A stretch of 64,000 nt of DNA from Opitutaceae bacterium (GTDB lineage Bacteria; Verrucomicrobiota; Verrucomicrobiia; Opitutales; Opitutaceae), in assembly GCA_016795565.1 (NCBI GenBank), contig JAEUGW010000054.1, positions 62,001 to 126,000 of the forward strand, given 5' to 3'. The notes below the pieces were generated by a model. The model was not told where the DNA came from. It did not search any database and saw nothing but the letters and a program-made list of their open reading frames with translations. Below are positions 24,291-33,317 of this stretch, in pieces (within the stretch, counting starts at the first letter, position 1; each line of letters begins with the position of its first letter). Position numbers and translations under genes: made by a program.

Positions 24291-26789
24291 TCATTTTCCA
24301 AGGGAGACGAGATTCGCGAAGAGCCGGTAGGCACCGGGGACGCCGGCGGGCAACTGGCGGAAAAAGCCGAGGCCGGTGTAAACGTAGTGTCCCTTGCCGT
24401 GGCGCGCGACGAGGAGGCTGCTCCGCAGCGCGGCTTCGCCCGGGTCGCTCATGCCGAGGAGGGCGGCATAGTGCGCCTCGTCCCATTTGCTGGGGAAATA
24501 CGCGCCGCGCTCCTGCACCCAGCCGTCAAAGTCGGCGGCGCGGATCTGGTTCGGCGTGTTGAGCGCCGCGTGATCGGGCGCGAGCAGAGTGACGGGCGCG
24601 GTCTCGTCGGTGACGCGCAGCGCCGGGGCCGGGCCCTCGATGGAGAGGGCGTAGGGTCCGAGCGTCGTGGCGAGCAGGCCGTTGGGGCGGTTGTATTGCG
24701 CGATGACGGTGCCGCCCTGCTCGACCCAGGCGAGCAGGCCGGGGAAGGCGTCCTTCAGGTCGGTGCGCTCGTTGAAGGCGCGCACGCCGATGACGACGGC
24801 GTCGAGGCCCCGGAGTTTTTCGGGCGTGAGGTCGGCGCCGGTGAGGCGGTGGACGACATAACCCATCTGCTCGATGCACTCGGCGACGCTGTCGCCGGCA
24901 CCCGGCAGGTAGCCGACGGTGCGGCCCTTGGTGGCCAGCGGGAAGCTGGCGAGGCGGGCACGCGCCGGGGGCTGGAGCAACTGGACCGGGAGGTGGGCGT
25001 AGCGCAGTTCCTCGCGCTGGTTGGAATAGTCTTGGCCACCGACGGTGGCCACGGCGCGGAGGTGTCCGCTGCCGCCCGAGGAGGGAGAAGTGACAGTGAA
25101 AGTGAGAGTGGTTTTATCTCCAGCGGCGGCGAGGCGGAAGTCCTGTGCGGCGGGGCTGACCTTCCAGCCGGCGGGCACATCGAGGCGGAGCACGCCTTGG
25201 CTGCCGGCGCGCGCGGCCGTGATCTCGATGGTCGCGGTCTTGGTTGCGCCGGGTTCGACCAGGTAGATCTCCGAGTTCAGCGCGAGCGAGACGGGCGGGA
25301 TGACATCGAGATGCTGGCGGCCCGCGTCCGGGGTTTGCGGGACGGGTTCGTCGGGCAGGAGGAGGGTCTGGCCGCCGATGATGAAGGCGTGGGTCAGCGG
25401 CACGGCGGGCGGATTTACCGGTCGGCCGATCAGGGTGGCATCATCCACCCGGGCGATGCCCGCCGCGCCGTCGGCGCGCAGCCAGTAGGGCTGCGTGAGC
25501 GGCGCGTTGGTGAGGAGCACGCCGTTCAGGTTGTCCTCGAGCGCCTGGCCGGCGACGAGCTCGCGGGCGAGCTCGACCGAGCCTTTCAAGGCCGGGCTGC
25601 GGGTGAATGCGTAGCGGACCGGAATGTTGCGAGCGGTGAGGCTGATCGCGTAACGAATCTGGACCGTCTCGCCGGGGACGATCTCGGCCCGGGACACGGT
25701 GGTTTCGACCTTGAGACCGAGGCAGGAGAGGATGATGCGGTCGAGTTGGGCGAGCTTGTCGGTGACGAGCGGATCGGCCGGGAGGGCGGCGAGCTTGGGG
25801 CGGAGCGCGAGCAGGGCCGGCACGGAGGCGGCGGGATCGTCGGAGTTGAACTGCGCGATCGCGGTGGCGGCGAGTTCACCGATTTCCGCGCCGCCGGAAT
25901 AACGCGCCCAGGTGGTGTCCACGCCATCCATCAGGTCGCTGGTCGCCGCGTCACCGGCCAGGAGCATGAAACTCTGCTCATTGGGGCCGGTGCGGGCGCG
26001 GCTGGCGGCGCCGGCGAGGCCTTGCGTCTGGTGCATGGAGCGGCTGCGGGCGGCGATGGTGCCGAATTCCTGGCCGCTGACGGGGTCCGTGCCGCCGATG
26101 TCCTGCTTGAAGACCGGGCCGTTGAGCGGGCCCGGACCGGCGGAGCCGAAGCGGAAGGAATTCCAAAGCACGCGCTTCGGCTGCCAGACGGTCAGTCCCT
26201 GTGCGAGCTGTTCGGGATAGGCTTTGGGGTCGCCGGCGAGCTTGAAAGCCTCGACGGCGAGGATGGCCGACGCCGTGTGGTGGCCATGTCCGCCGCTGCC
26301 GGGCGGGATGGGGAAGCGGGTGACGATGACATCGGGCCGGAACTGGCGGATGACGCGCACCACGTCGCCGAGCACGGCGTCGCGATCCCAGAACTTCAAC
26401 GTCTCCTCGGGCGTCTTGGAGTAGCCGAAGTCAATGGCGCGGGTGAAGAACTGGCGGCCATGGTCGAGGTGGCGGGCGGCGAGGAGTTCCTGGGTGCGGA
26501 GGACGCCGAGTTTTTCATCGAAGTCCTTGCCGAGCTCGTTCTGCCCGCCGTCGCCGCGGGTTAGCGAGAGGTAGGCGGCGCGGTAGCCGCGGCCGAGGGA
26601 GAGCCAGGTGATGAGTTCGGTGTTTTCGTCGTCGGGGTGCGCACCGATGTGCAGGACGGTGCCGGTGGTGGCGAGGCTGCGGAGCTCCTGCCGGATCTCG
26701 GCGGGAGCGAGGGGGGTGAAGGCGGCGGGGGCGGCGGTGGCGGCAGCAGCGAGCAGGAGAAGCGCGCGGGGCCAGAAGGTGAAAGCCAT
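24291..26789 (-). CDS. Exported large PIG-L family deacetylase with C-terminal ThuA-like domain
   Basis: An 832-residue protein with a signal peptide (RALLLLAAAATAAPAA), then a PIG-L/LmbE domain with IGAHPDDENTELI and SGGHGHHTAS metal motifs (residues about 45-230). A long beta-rich middle region (about 370-620) follows, then a Rossmann-like C-terminal part (GLDAVVIGVRAFNERTDLK, GGTVIAQYNRPNG) resembling ThuA-type domains. The family removes acetyl groups from amino sugars; location outside the cytoplasm argues against a direct BshB role. The start at 26789 is set by the signal peptide. Confidence 0.85.
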   Translation of the reverse strand: MAFTFWPRALLLLAAAATAAPAAFTPLAPAEIRQELRSLATTGTVLHIGAHPDDENTELITWLSLGRGYRAAYLSLTRGDGGQNELGKDFDEKLGVLRTQELLAARHLDHGRQFFTRAIDFGYSKTPEETLKFWDRDAVLGDVVRVIRQFRPDVIVTRFPIPPGSGGHGHHTASAILAVEAFKLAGDPKAYPEQLAQGLTVWQPKRVLWNSFRFGSAGPGPLNGPVFKQDIGGTDPVSGQEFGTIAARSRSMHQTQGLAGAASRARTGPNEQSFMLLAGDAATSDLMDGVDTTWARYSGGAEIGELAATAIAQFNSDDPAASVPALLALRPKLAALPADPLVTDKLAQLDRIILSCLGLKVETTVSRAEIVPGETVQIRYAISLTARNIPVRYAFTRSPALKGSVELARELVAGQALEDNLNGVLLTNAPLTQPYWLRADGAAGIARVDDATLIGRPVNPPAVPLTHAFIIGGQTLLLPDEPVPQTPDAGRQHLDVIPPVSLALNSEIYLVEPGATKTATIEITAARAGSQGVLRLDVPAGWKVSPAAQDFRLAAAGDKTTLTFTVTSPSSGGSGHLRAVATVGGQDYSNQREELRYAHLPVQLLQPPARARLASFPLATKGRTVGYLPGAGDSVAECIEQMGYVVHRLTGADLTPEKLRGLDAVVIGVRAFNERTDLKDAFPGLLAWVEQGGTVIAQYNRPNGLLATTLGPYALSIEGPAPALRVTDETAPVTLLAPDHAALNTPNQIRAADFDGWVQERGAYFPSKWDEAHYAALLGMSDPGEAALRSSLLVARHGKGHYVYTGLGFFRQLPAGVPGAYRLFANLVSLGK

Positions 26790-26800
26790 GGGTGGGCGCG

Positions 26801-27397
26801 TTATTTTTTGACGGTGAAGGGCACGGGGTATTGCGTGGTTTCCCACTTCAGGCGGAGGGTGCCGCCGCCGGCCGGGTTGCGCTCGAGGGCCATGGTGAAC
26901 TGGTCGAGCTGGGGCTCGAGGGGTTCCTTGGTGAGCGGGACTCTCGCGAATTCCTGGGTGGCGTCGTAGGGATCGGCGCCCCACTGGCCGAGCCGCTTGT
27001 TGATGAGGAGCTGGGCGGAGCCGTCCTCGGCGAGCAGGGTGTAGAGGGTGTAGGCGCCGGCGGGCAGGTGCGTGCCGGCGAGATCGAGGGGGAGCTGGGT
27101 GATGAAGAGCGTGGCCTCGTCGGCGCCGGTGCGCCAGGGCTTGCCGGCCGGGATGAGCGCGCCCCAGACCTTGCGGAGCTCGCCGGTCTTGGGATTTTTG
27201 GAGTAGGGGCGGCCGTAAACGACGGTGATGCGGCCGGTGTCGATGCGCGCGCTGATGGTGTCGTGCGGGCTGGTGCGCTGGCGCGGCGCGGGGGCTTGCA
27301 CGGAGGACGTGGCCGGGGGCGGCGTGGGTTGCGCACTGATCGTGGCGGTGCCCGCGAGGGCGGCGAGCAGGGTGCAGGCAAGGGGGACGAGCTTCAT
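26801..27397 (-). CDS. Exported DUF2911 protein
   Basis: Signal peptide (LVPLACTLLAALAGTATISAQ) followed by one DUF2911 domain: ISARIDTGRITVVYGRPYSK, VWGALIPAGKPWRTGADEAT and LPAGAYTLYTLL. The domain is a beta sandwich of unknown function common in Bacteroidota and Verrucomicrobiota. It stops 11 bases before the PIG-L start, so the two share a transcript. A second DUF2911 protein lies directly upstream. Confidence 0.85.
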   Translation of the reverse strand: MKLVPLACTLLAALAGTATISAQPTPPPATSSVQAPAPRQRTSPHDTISARIDTGRITVVYGRPYSKNPKTGELRKVWGALIPAGKPWRTGADEATLFITQLPLDLAGTHLPAGAYTLYTLLAEDGSAQLLINKRLGQWGADPYDATQEFARVPLTKEPLEPQLDQFTMALERNPAGGGTLRLKWETTQYPVPFTVKK

Positions 27398-27500
27398 GGG
27401 GTCTCGGGATTTGGGGCCGGATGAACGAGGGGTGAAAGGCGCGCGGGGCGCCGTCGGTGAGACGGCGTCCCGGCGGCGAGGTTTCGGAAGAGCCGGCGGC

Positions 27501-28388
27501 CTACTTCAGGCTGTCGATCAGGGCCTGGTTGAGGCGGGTGTATTCCTGCTTCAGCTCGGCGCCGCGGGTTTCCTGCGCGGCGAGTTCCATGGATAGATTG
27601 GCGGCGGCGATGGCGCCGGCCTTGTCGCCCTTTTTGGCGAGCAGGAGGCCCTTGCGGTAGATCATCCAGTAGGCCTTGGGCTGGGTGGCGAGGCCGGCAT
27701 CCATCCAGGCGAGGGCCTTGTCGAGATCGAGGTTGTTCTCGTAGTAGAACATGGCGGAGCCGAAGTAGGTCATGGGCTTGATGTCGCCGCCCGCGGCCAT
27801 GACCGCCTCGATCTGCGGGACGAGCGCCCCGGCATTGTCGATCTCGACGGTGATGGGCACGCGGGTCTTCTCCCAAGCGAGGGCGAGCGTGGCGGAGCCG
27901 GCGGTGAGATTGGCGACCTCGAAGGTGAGCGACTCGACCGGCGCGGCGAGGGCGACGGGCTTGGCGGTGAAGCGGACCGTGTCATTCTTCTGGTCGTAGG
28001 CGTAGGAACCCCACTGCGGGCGCTCCTTCGCGGCCTGGAGGATGACGGTCCACTCGGCCTTGCCGGGAATGGTGAAGAGTTCGTAGGTGCCGGCGGGGAC
28101 GGCGGTGCCGTTAAGCTTGGCCGGGGTGGAGAGTTTCAGGCGGGTGGCGGTGTCGGCGCCGGTGCGCCAGATGGCGTCGTAGGGCACGAGGCCGCCGAAG
28201 ACCGTGCGGCCCCGGGCGCTGGGGCGGTTGTAGGACACCTCGAGGTCGGCGACGCCGACCTTCTGCTTGATCGAGCCCGCGGGGCTGGCGGCGGGGAACG
28301 CGATGGCGGGGGCTTGGGCAAACAGGCCGGTCGCAAGGACCGACCCGGCAATGAGGAACAACGCGGAGCGGAGATGACGGGGGATCAT
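27501..28388 (-). CDS. Exported DUF2911 protein with helical TPR-like tail
   Basis: The 295-residue protein has a signal peptide (SALFLIAGSVLATGLFAQ), a DUF2911 domain (VGVADLEVSYNRPSARG, VPYDAIWRTGADTATRL, VPAGTYELFTI) and, after about residue 200, a helical tail with a TPR-like pattern (ALAWMDAGLATQPKAYWMIYRKGLLLAKKGDKAGAIAAA). This is the longer of two adjacent DUF2911 proteins, separated by 103 bases. The start at 28388 (MIPRHLRSA) gives a normal signal peptide; an upstream in-frame start adds 12 unlikely residues. Confidence 0.85.
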   Translation of the reverse strand: MIPRHLRSALFLIAGSVLATGLFAQAPAIAFPAASPAGSIKQKVGVADLEVSYNRPSARGRTVFGGLVPYDAIWRTGADTATRLKLSTPAKLNGTAVPAGTYELFTIPGKAEWTVILQAAKERPQWGSYAYDQKNDTVRFTAKPVALAAPVESLTFEVANLTAGSATLALAWEKTRVPITVEIDNAGALVPQIEAVMAAGGDIKPMTYFGSAMFYYENNLDLDKALAWMDAGLATQPKAYWMIYRKGLLLAKKGDKAGAIAAANLSMELAAQETRGAELKQEYTRLNQALIDSLK

Positions 28389-28490
28389 AGGGGTAAGAGA
28401 AGCCAGACCGCGCCGGGATTCCAACCAAATCAGGCGGGAGGGGGCCCGGGTAACCGTCGGCGCGGGAGGACGCAGGTGGTCAGCCCGATG

Positions 28491-29672
28491 TCACGGCGTC
28501 GCCTCGGGCAGGAATTCCGCGTCGGTCAGCTCGAGGGTGATGACGCGGGACGGCCAGGCGGGTTCCTCGACGGCGGTGAGCCGGCCGTAGAGCGCGCGCA
28601 CGATGGGCGTCTTGTCCTTCGGGTCCTTTTGATCCGGCAGGGGGGAAGGCGTGCCGGGACTGACCTGGGCCACCAGGCGATAGCGGGCCAGCTCACTCCG
28701 CTGCTCGGCGAACTCCACGCGGCCGGTGGCGGCGTCGTAGCTTTTGACCGGGCCGGCGAAACGGTAAATCTTCCGCAGCCAGCCGTTGTAGAGGCGCTCG
28801 CGCTGGAGGTTTTTGACGACATCGTTCTTCGGACGGTAGATGCCGGTGGTGGCGCGCGGCACGGGCGAATCGTCGGGCAGCCACACGGCGCGCAGCAGCT
28901 CGGCGGGATCGAGCAGGGGGAAGGCCGTGCCGAGGATGGGAAGGACCTTTGTCTCCGCGCCGTCGGTGACCGTGGCGGAGACCTCCATGGGCGGAAAATC
29001 CCGGGCCTGCAGCGTGAGCTTGTGCGTGCCGGCCGCGATGGGGTCGAAGAAGAGCGGGGTCTTGTTGTAGGCCTTGCCCTGCCAGACGACGGTGGCACCG
29101 GCGGGGAAGCTGTCCACGACCAGGCGGCCATGGGGCAGGCGCACGGTGGCGGAGGCTTCCTGGCCCGCGATGATGGTGACGGTGTGGGCGACCGGCGGCC
29201 AGGACGGGTATTCGAGGGAGAGGGCGGTTTCGCCGGCGGGCAACTGCGGGATGGTCTGCGGTGTCTTGCCGAGCAAGGCCTTGCCCAGCTTCACGAGCGC
29301 GCCGCTCGGGACGGTGTCGAGCTTGAGCGAGCCGCTCGGGAAATTGAGTTCGACGGTGGTGGTCTGTCCGGTTTGCACGGTCGCCTCGGCCTTGGCTTCG
29401 GGCCAGCCTTCCAGGGTGGCGGTCACGGCGTATTTGCCCGGCAGCAGGCTGGCGAACGGCTGGCCGGCCTCGCCCTCGTGCGCGGCGCCGTCGGCACCCG
29501 TCACCTTGATCGCGGCCGACGCGAGGTTGGACTTCACGAGCAGGGAGCCGGTGGTGCGCGCGGTCTCGGCGGCCTGCGCGGCCTTCACTTCCTCGGGCGA
29601 CTTGCTGCAGCCGGCGGAAAGCAGGATGAACACGGCCGCGAGGGCGAGGCAGGGAAAACGCCGAAGGTTCAT
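28491..29672 (-). CDS. PEGA-repeat lipoprotein
   Basis: The 393-residue protein has a lipobox (LLSAGCSKS, Cys near residue 22). Three PEGA-type beta repeats follow: GSLLVKSNLASAAIKVTG, GSLKLDTVPSGALVKLG and GRLVVDSFPAGATVVWQG, each closing with a GY/GK-P-type phrase. The C-terminal 130 residues (NLQRERLYNGWLRKIYRF) are not recognised. PEGA proteins are surface or periplasmic scaffolds. An upstream open stretch in the same frame lies in another gene's region and is not coding. The start at 29672 is fixed by the signal peptide. Confidence 0.85.
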   Translation of the reverse strand: MNLRRFPCLALAAVFILLSAGCSKSPEEVKAAQAAETARTTGSLLVKSNLASAAIKVTGADGAAHEGEAGQPFASLLPGKYAVTATLEGWPEAKAEATVQTGQTTTVELNFPSGSLKLDTVPSGALVKLGKALLGKTPQTIPQLPAGETALSLEYPSWPPVAHTVTIIAGQEASATVRLPHGRLVVDSFPAGATVVWQGKAYNKTPLFFDPIAAGTHKLTLQARDFPPMEVSATVTDGAETKVLPILGTAFPLLDPAELLRAVWLPDDSPVPRATTGIYRPKNDVVKNLQRERLYNGWLRKIYRFAGPVKSYDAATGRVEFAEQRSELARYRLVAQVSPGTPSPLPDQKDPKDKTPIVRALYGRLTAVEEPAWPSRVITLELTDAEFLPEATP

Positions 29673-29838
29673 GGGGGTGGGGCTTGTCACCTGTCTAATT
29701 TGTGCGGCGCGGCCGGCAACGGATTTTTGGTAAGATGCCGGTGAAATAACCACTGAGACACGAAAGGCTCCACGCAAAGGTGCGAAGGCGCGGAGAATTA
29801 ACCACGGAACACACCGAACACAGGGAAGGAGCTTGCGC

Positions 29839-29860
29839 GGGAGGCGACCTATCGCCTCCC
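29839..29860 (-). terminator. Hairpin after the VOC gene
   Basis: GGGAGGCGA (29839-29847) and TCGCCTCCC (29852-29860) form a perfect 9-base stem with a 4-base loop, 9 bases past the VOC stop codon. There is no clear U-run, so it may be a stabilising 3' structure rather than a rho-independent terminator. The rest of 29673-29838 shows only AACCACGGAACAC-type low-information sequence. Confidence 0.45.
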
Positions 29861-29869
29861 GCCCATCGC

Positions 29870-30361
29870 CTATTGCCCGGCGACCGCGGCCTTGATCTTC
29901 GCGATGTCTATCTTGTCCATTTCCATCATGGCCGCGAAGGCGCGTTGGGCGGTCTTGCCGCCGGCGGTCATGGCGTCGGTCAGGACGCGCGGGGTGATCT
30001 GCCAGTTCACGCCCCACTTGTCCTTGCACCAGCCGCAGCAGCTCGGTTTGCCGCCGTGCTTGATGATGGCGTTCCAGTAGCGGTCGGTCTGCTCCTGGGT
30101 GTCGGTGGCGACCTGGAAGGAGAAGGCCTCGGTCTGCTTGAAGGCCGGGCCGCCGTTGAGGCCGAGGCACGGGATGCCGAGGACGGTGAACCCGACGGTC
30201 AGCACCTGGCCCTTCTTGCCCGACGGGAAGTCGCTCGGGGCCTTGTGGACGGCCGTGACCTTGGAGTCGGGGAAAATCTTCGAATAAAACTTCGCGGCCG
30301 CGAGGGCGTCCTTCTCATACCAGAGGCAGATCGTGTTCTTGGGGGCTTTGCGCTTTTTCAT
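29870..30361 (-). CDS. VOC family protein (PhnB-like glyoxalase fold)
   Basis: This 163-residue protein starts MKKRKAPKNTICLWYEKDA and contains AAKFYSKIFPDSKV, LGIPCLGLNGGP and the CGWCKDKWGVNWQITP segment, as in PhnB-type proteins of the vicinal oxygen chelate fold. Such proteins bind small molecules; many are enzymes or resistance proteins of unknown substrate. The start at 30361 is chosen over an upstream start whose extra 22 residues do not fit the family. Confidence 0.85.
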   Translation of the reverse strand: MKKRKAPKNTICLWYEKDALAAAKFYSKIFPDSKVTAVHKAPSDFPSGKKGQVLTVGFTVLGIPCLGLNGGPAFKQTEAFSFQVATDTQEQTDRYWNAIIKHGGKPSCCGWCKDKWGVNWQITPRVLTDAMTAGGKTAQRAFAAMMEMDKIDIAKIKAAVAGQ

Positions 30362-30543
30362 ATAGATAACAACGAATGAAGACCACGACACCGGACAATC
30401 GGAACAACTATTCGTCCATGGGTTCAAATTTCACGTTCAACGCGTCGGCGCAGGAAGCGATGGGCGGCGATTACCTCCGGGAAAGTGAGGTCAATAGAGA
30501 GGCATGACACTGGGCCATGCCCCGACTGTGGCTGGTCGCTTGC

Positions 30544-31647
30544 TCAGAGCGCACGGCTGGACTTCATGGCGTAGGGGCGGACGCGCCGCACCAACTCGAC
30601 GTGGAATTGGGTGGCGTGGCTCCAAGCGGCGAAATGACCGCCGCCCTCGATGCGCACCAACTCCTTGTGTGGCGCTTTGATCGAGTTGTAATACTCCTCC
30701 GCCAGCGTCGGGGGCGTCACATGGTCGTCAGTGCCTTGGAACAGGAAGACCGGAACTTGGAAATCGAAGCCAAGGGTCGACAAATTCGTGCTCAGGATTT
30801 TCTGATAGAGGGACCAGGTGGGCACCGCCATGAATCCCCGCATGCGGTTCCACTCGTCGCCTAGCGTGTAGTTGGGTGGAGGCGACAGGAAGCTGCGCTG
30901 TAGTTCCGCCATGGCGGTCGAGTCAGCCCGCGCCTGGTAACGCTGGGCGCACTGGAAAAAGCCATTAGCCTGCTGCCGGCTGGAAAAGGGCGGCGGGCCG
31001 ATGGCCGCCAGCTCACGTTGGCTCCGGGCGTCGCCGTGCGCCTTGGCCAGTTCAACCAAGCGTGCATATTCCAGCGCCACGCTGCGGGGCAGATCGCTCG
31101 CCTGCCCGGTGCCGACAAAAGCGTGGAAGAGTTCCGGCCGACTTTTCACCATTCTCGTCCCGAGGATGGATCCGAAGGAATGTCCGAGCAGGATGATCTT
31201 ATCCTGACCGAGTCGCTGGTGGAGGTGCTCGGCCACCTCGATGCCATCCTGCGCCATGCGCTCGATGTTCATGGTCCCCGCGATCCCGGGTCCGGTGGCC
31301 GCCAGAGTCTTGCCGGCACCCCGCTCATCCCACAGCACGACGGTGAAGTCCTTTTCCCACGCGGCGAACAGGCGCGTCACCGGCAGCCATGTTCCGCCCG
31401 GCCCGCCATGGACGCAGAGCAACACCGGGTTGTTCCGATCCTGGCCGCGGACCTGGATCCACTGCTTGATGCCGCCAATCTCGATGTAGCCGGCTTCGTC
31501 GATGCCGCCGGCCGAGGTGATTGCGAACGTCTTTTCATTCGCGTGCTGGCGGATCGTGCGCAGCACGAGCAATGCCGCGATGCCGGCCGCGATCACCACA
31601 AGAAGGGTGAGGATGACGTTCCGGGCGATTTTCAATGAACGGCGCAT
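30544..31647 (-). CDS. Membrane-anchored alpha/beta hydrolase (proline iminopeptidase-like)
   Basis: Residues 8-30 form a membrane helix (ARNVILTLLVVIAAGIAALLV). The hydrolase domain has the oxyanion motif HGGPGGTW, WDERGAGKT, the nucleophile elbow GHSFGSILG (Ser), and a later acid and His in FQGTDDHVTPP and EGGGHFAAW. HGGPGG plus DERGAG marks the prolyl aminopeptidase-like group. A peptide or amide substrate at the membrane is inferred. It stands alone, 180 bases upstream of the VOC gene. Confidence 0.85.
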   Translation of the reverse strand: MRRSLKIARNVILTLLVVIAAGIAALLVLRTIRQHANEKTFAITSAGGIDEAGYIEIGGIKQWIQVRGQDRNNPVLLCVHGGPGGTWLPVTRLFAAWEKDFTVVLWDERGAGKTLAATGPGIAGTMNIERMAQDGIEVAEHLHQRLGQDKIILLGHSFGSILGTRMVKSRPELFHAFVGTGQASDLPRSVALEYARLVELAKAHGDARSQRELAAIGPPPFSSRQQANGFFQCAQRYQARADSTAMAELQRSFLSPPPNYTLGDEWNRMRGFMAVPTWSLYQKILSTNLSTLGFDFQVPVFLFQGTDDHVTPPTLAEEYYNSIKAPHKELVRIEGGGHFAAWSHATQFHVELVRRVRPYAMKSSRAL

Positions 31648-31751
31648 GGGATTTGGGGTTCGGAGGTGGAGCCGGCGATTTTGGCGGAATCAGGTGCGAT
31701 GAATACCCGGTTGGCGCTGTGCTACTAGCAGCTTCTCGCAGGAATACGCAA

Positions 31752-33263
31752 TCATAGTGCGGGTTGCACGGCCGTCGTGCCGACAGCCAGTTTTTTGGAG
31801 CATGGGCGGTGGGCGCGGAGGCTGAGAACGAGGGCGACCACGATGAACACGGTCGCGGCCGAAAAGGTCATGCGGGTGGCCAAAGCCACGGTGTCCGGGC
31901 CGGGTGGAGCCGCATCCCTGGTGGCCAAGGCGAAGACGCCGCCCAAGAGCGACACGCCGGTGATGAGACCGAGATTTCTGGAGAGGTTCAGCAAACCGGA
32001 GATCAGGCCGCGTTGATCAGACGCGGCACTGTGCATCACGGCCGTGTTGTTGGCCGTCTGAAACAGCGAGTAGCCGGCTGTCATGACGGCGACCGGGATC
32101 AAGTAGCCGGCCATGCCGCAGCATTGCGGCAGCAGCGCCAGTGCGAGGCAGCCGGCTCCGGCTCCGATCAGCCCAAAAACCGTCGTCCGGCGCGTTCCGA
32201 TCCACCAGGCGGCCGGCCAGACCGGCCACGAGCGCGGCCATCAGCGGCCCAACAGACAGCGCGAGGCCCATCTTTCCTGGGGGCACGGCCAGCGTTTGCG
32301 CAAGATAGAAGGGCCCCACAACTAGGGTGGACATCATCACGGCCGCCACCAACAGGCTCATAGCGAGACCCGAGCGCAGGGCGTCGGCTTCCAGCAATTC
32401 CATGCGCAACAGCGGCGATGCGGTCCTTTTCTGCATTCGCAGAAAGAAGACCATTCCGCTGGCCGCAAGCCCGAGAAGCGCAAGTTTCCGACACCGAAGC
32501 CGTCATGCTGACGTGTAAATCCGAGCGCGTAAGCCGCCACGCTCAGGGCTAGCAGCACCATGCCAGATATATCGAAGTCGCCCAACCGGGCGGTCCGGGC
32601 CCCGCGATCAGCCGGCAGATGGCAGAGCAGAAGCGCAAAGGCGCCGAGCCCGAGCGGGACATTGACGAGAAATATCGATGGCCAGCCGAACGCCGAGATA
32701 AGCAGCCCGCCGAGCGCCGGACCGAGGGCGGTGCCGATCGCGGACATGCTGCCCAGCAGTCCCATCGCCCGGCCGGTTTGGTCCTTCGCGGTCAGATCTC
32801 CGATGAGGGCAACGCTGAGGGCCATCATTGTAGCCGCGCCGATTCCCTGGATAAACCGGATGGCGATCAGCCAGCCCAGGTCCGGGGCGAATGCGCAGGC
32901 TCCTGCGGTGGTTGTGAACAAGGCGATCCCGGCCAGCAACAGCCGCCGCCGGCCCACGATATCGGCCAGTTGGCCCACACAAACAATCAGGGACGTGATT
33001 GCCAGGACGAAGGAGATGACGGTCCACTGTGCCGCCTGGGTCGAAGCCTGGAAGGCGCTCGTGAGGGTCGGCAGTGCAACATTCACGATGCTGGTATTGA
33101 GCGTGGACAAGAGGACGGCCAGCGAGAGGCCCACGAGGGCGAGCGTGGGGGAGCGCCGTTCTGAACCGGTTGGATCGGGGAGCTGTGGCGCGGAGTGCGT
33201 ATCGTTGGCGGGGTTCACTTCGGCAGCATAGTCGGTTCCAAACCAAGGCGGAAGGCGCGGCAT
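31752..33263 (-). pseudogene. MFS drug-efflux gene (DHA2/EmrB-QacA type) broken by two frameshifts
   Basis: Three consecutive reading frames together make one transporter. The first (from ATG 33263) has LSTLNTSIVNVALPTL, VCVGQLADIVGRRRLL and helices up to GFGVGNLRF. Near 32478-32488 one base is missing and the next frame goes on with ALLGLAASGMVFFL to GRLVDR. Near 32196-32206 a second shift leads to GTRRTTVFGLIGAGAG and the last helices. The second shift fits loss of 5 bases from a GATCG tandem. The gene is divergent from a LysR regulator. Assembly error cannot be excluded for either site. Confidence 0.8.
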
Positions 33264-33269
33264 CTGCAC

Positions 33270-33286
33270 TTTGATAGTGCATCAAA
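33270..33286. promoter_or_regulatory. LysR-type operator
   Basis: TTTGAT-AGTGC-ATCAAA is a perfect 6-base dyad with a 5-base spacer, matching the T-N11-A pattern of LysR boxes. It lies between the MFS start and the regulator start (33318), the usual site for a divergent LysR regulator to control both genes. Confidence 0.65.
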
Positions 33287-33317
33287 CGCCATGTCTGGCA
33301 GGCTCGCGCCAGCGCCC

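Noticed and set aside
26790-26984. Longer start for the PIG-L gene
   Set aside because: The 65 extra residues are Arg/Pro-rich and cover the DUF2911 gene; the ATG at 26789 is followed at once by a signal peptide.
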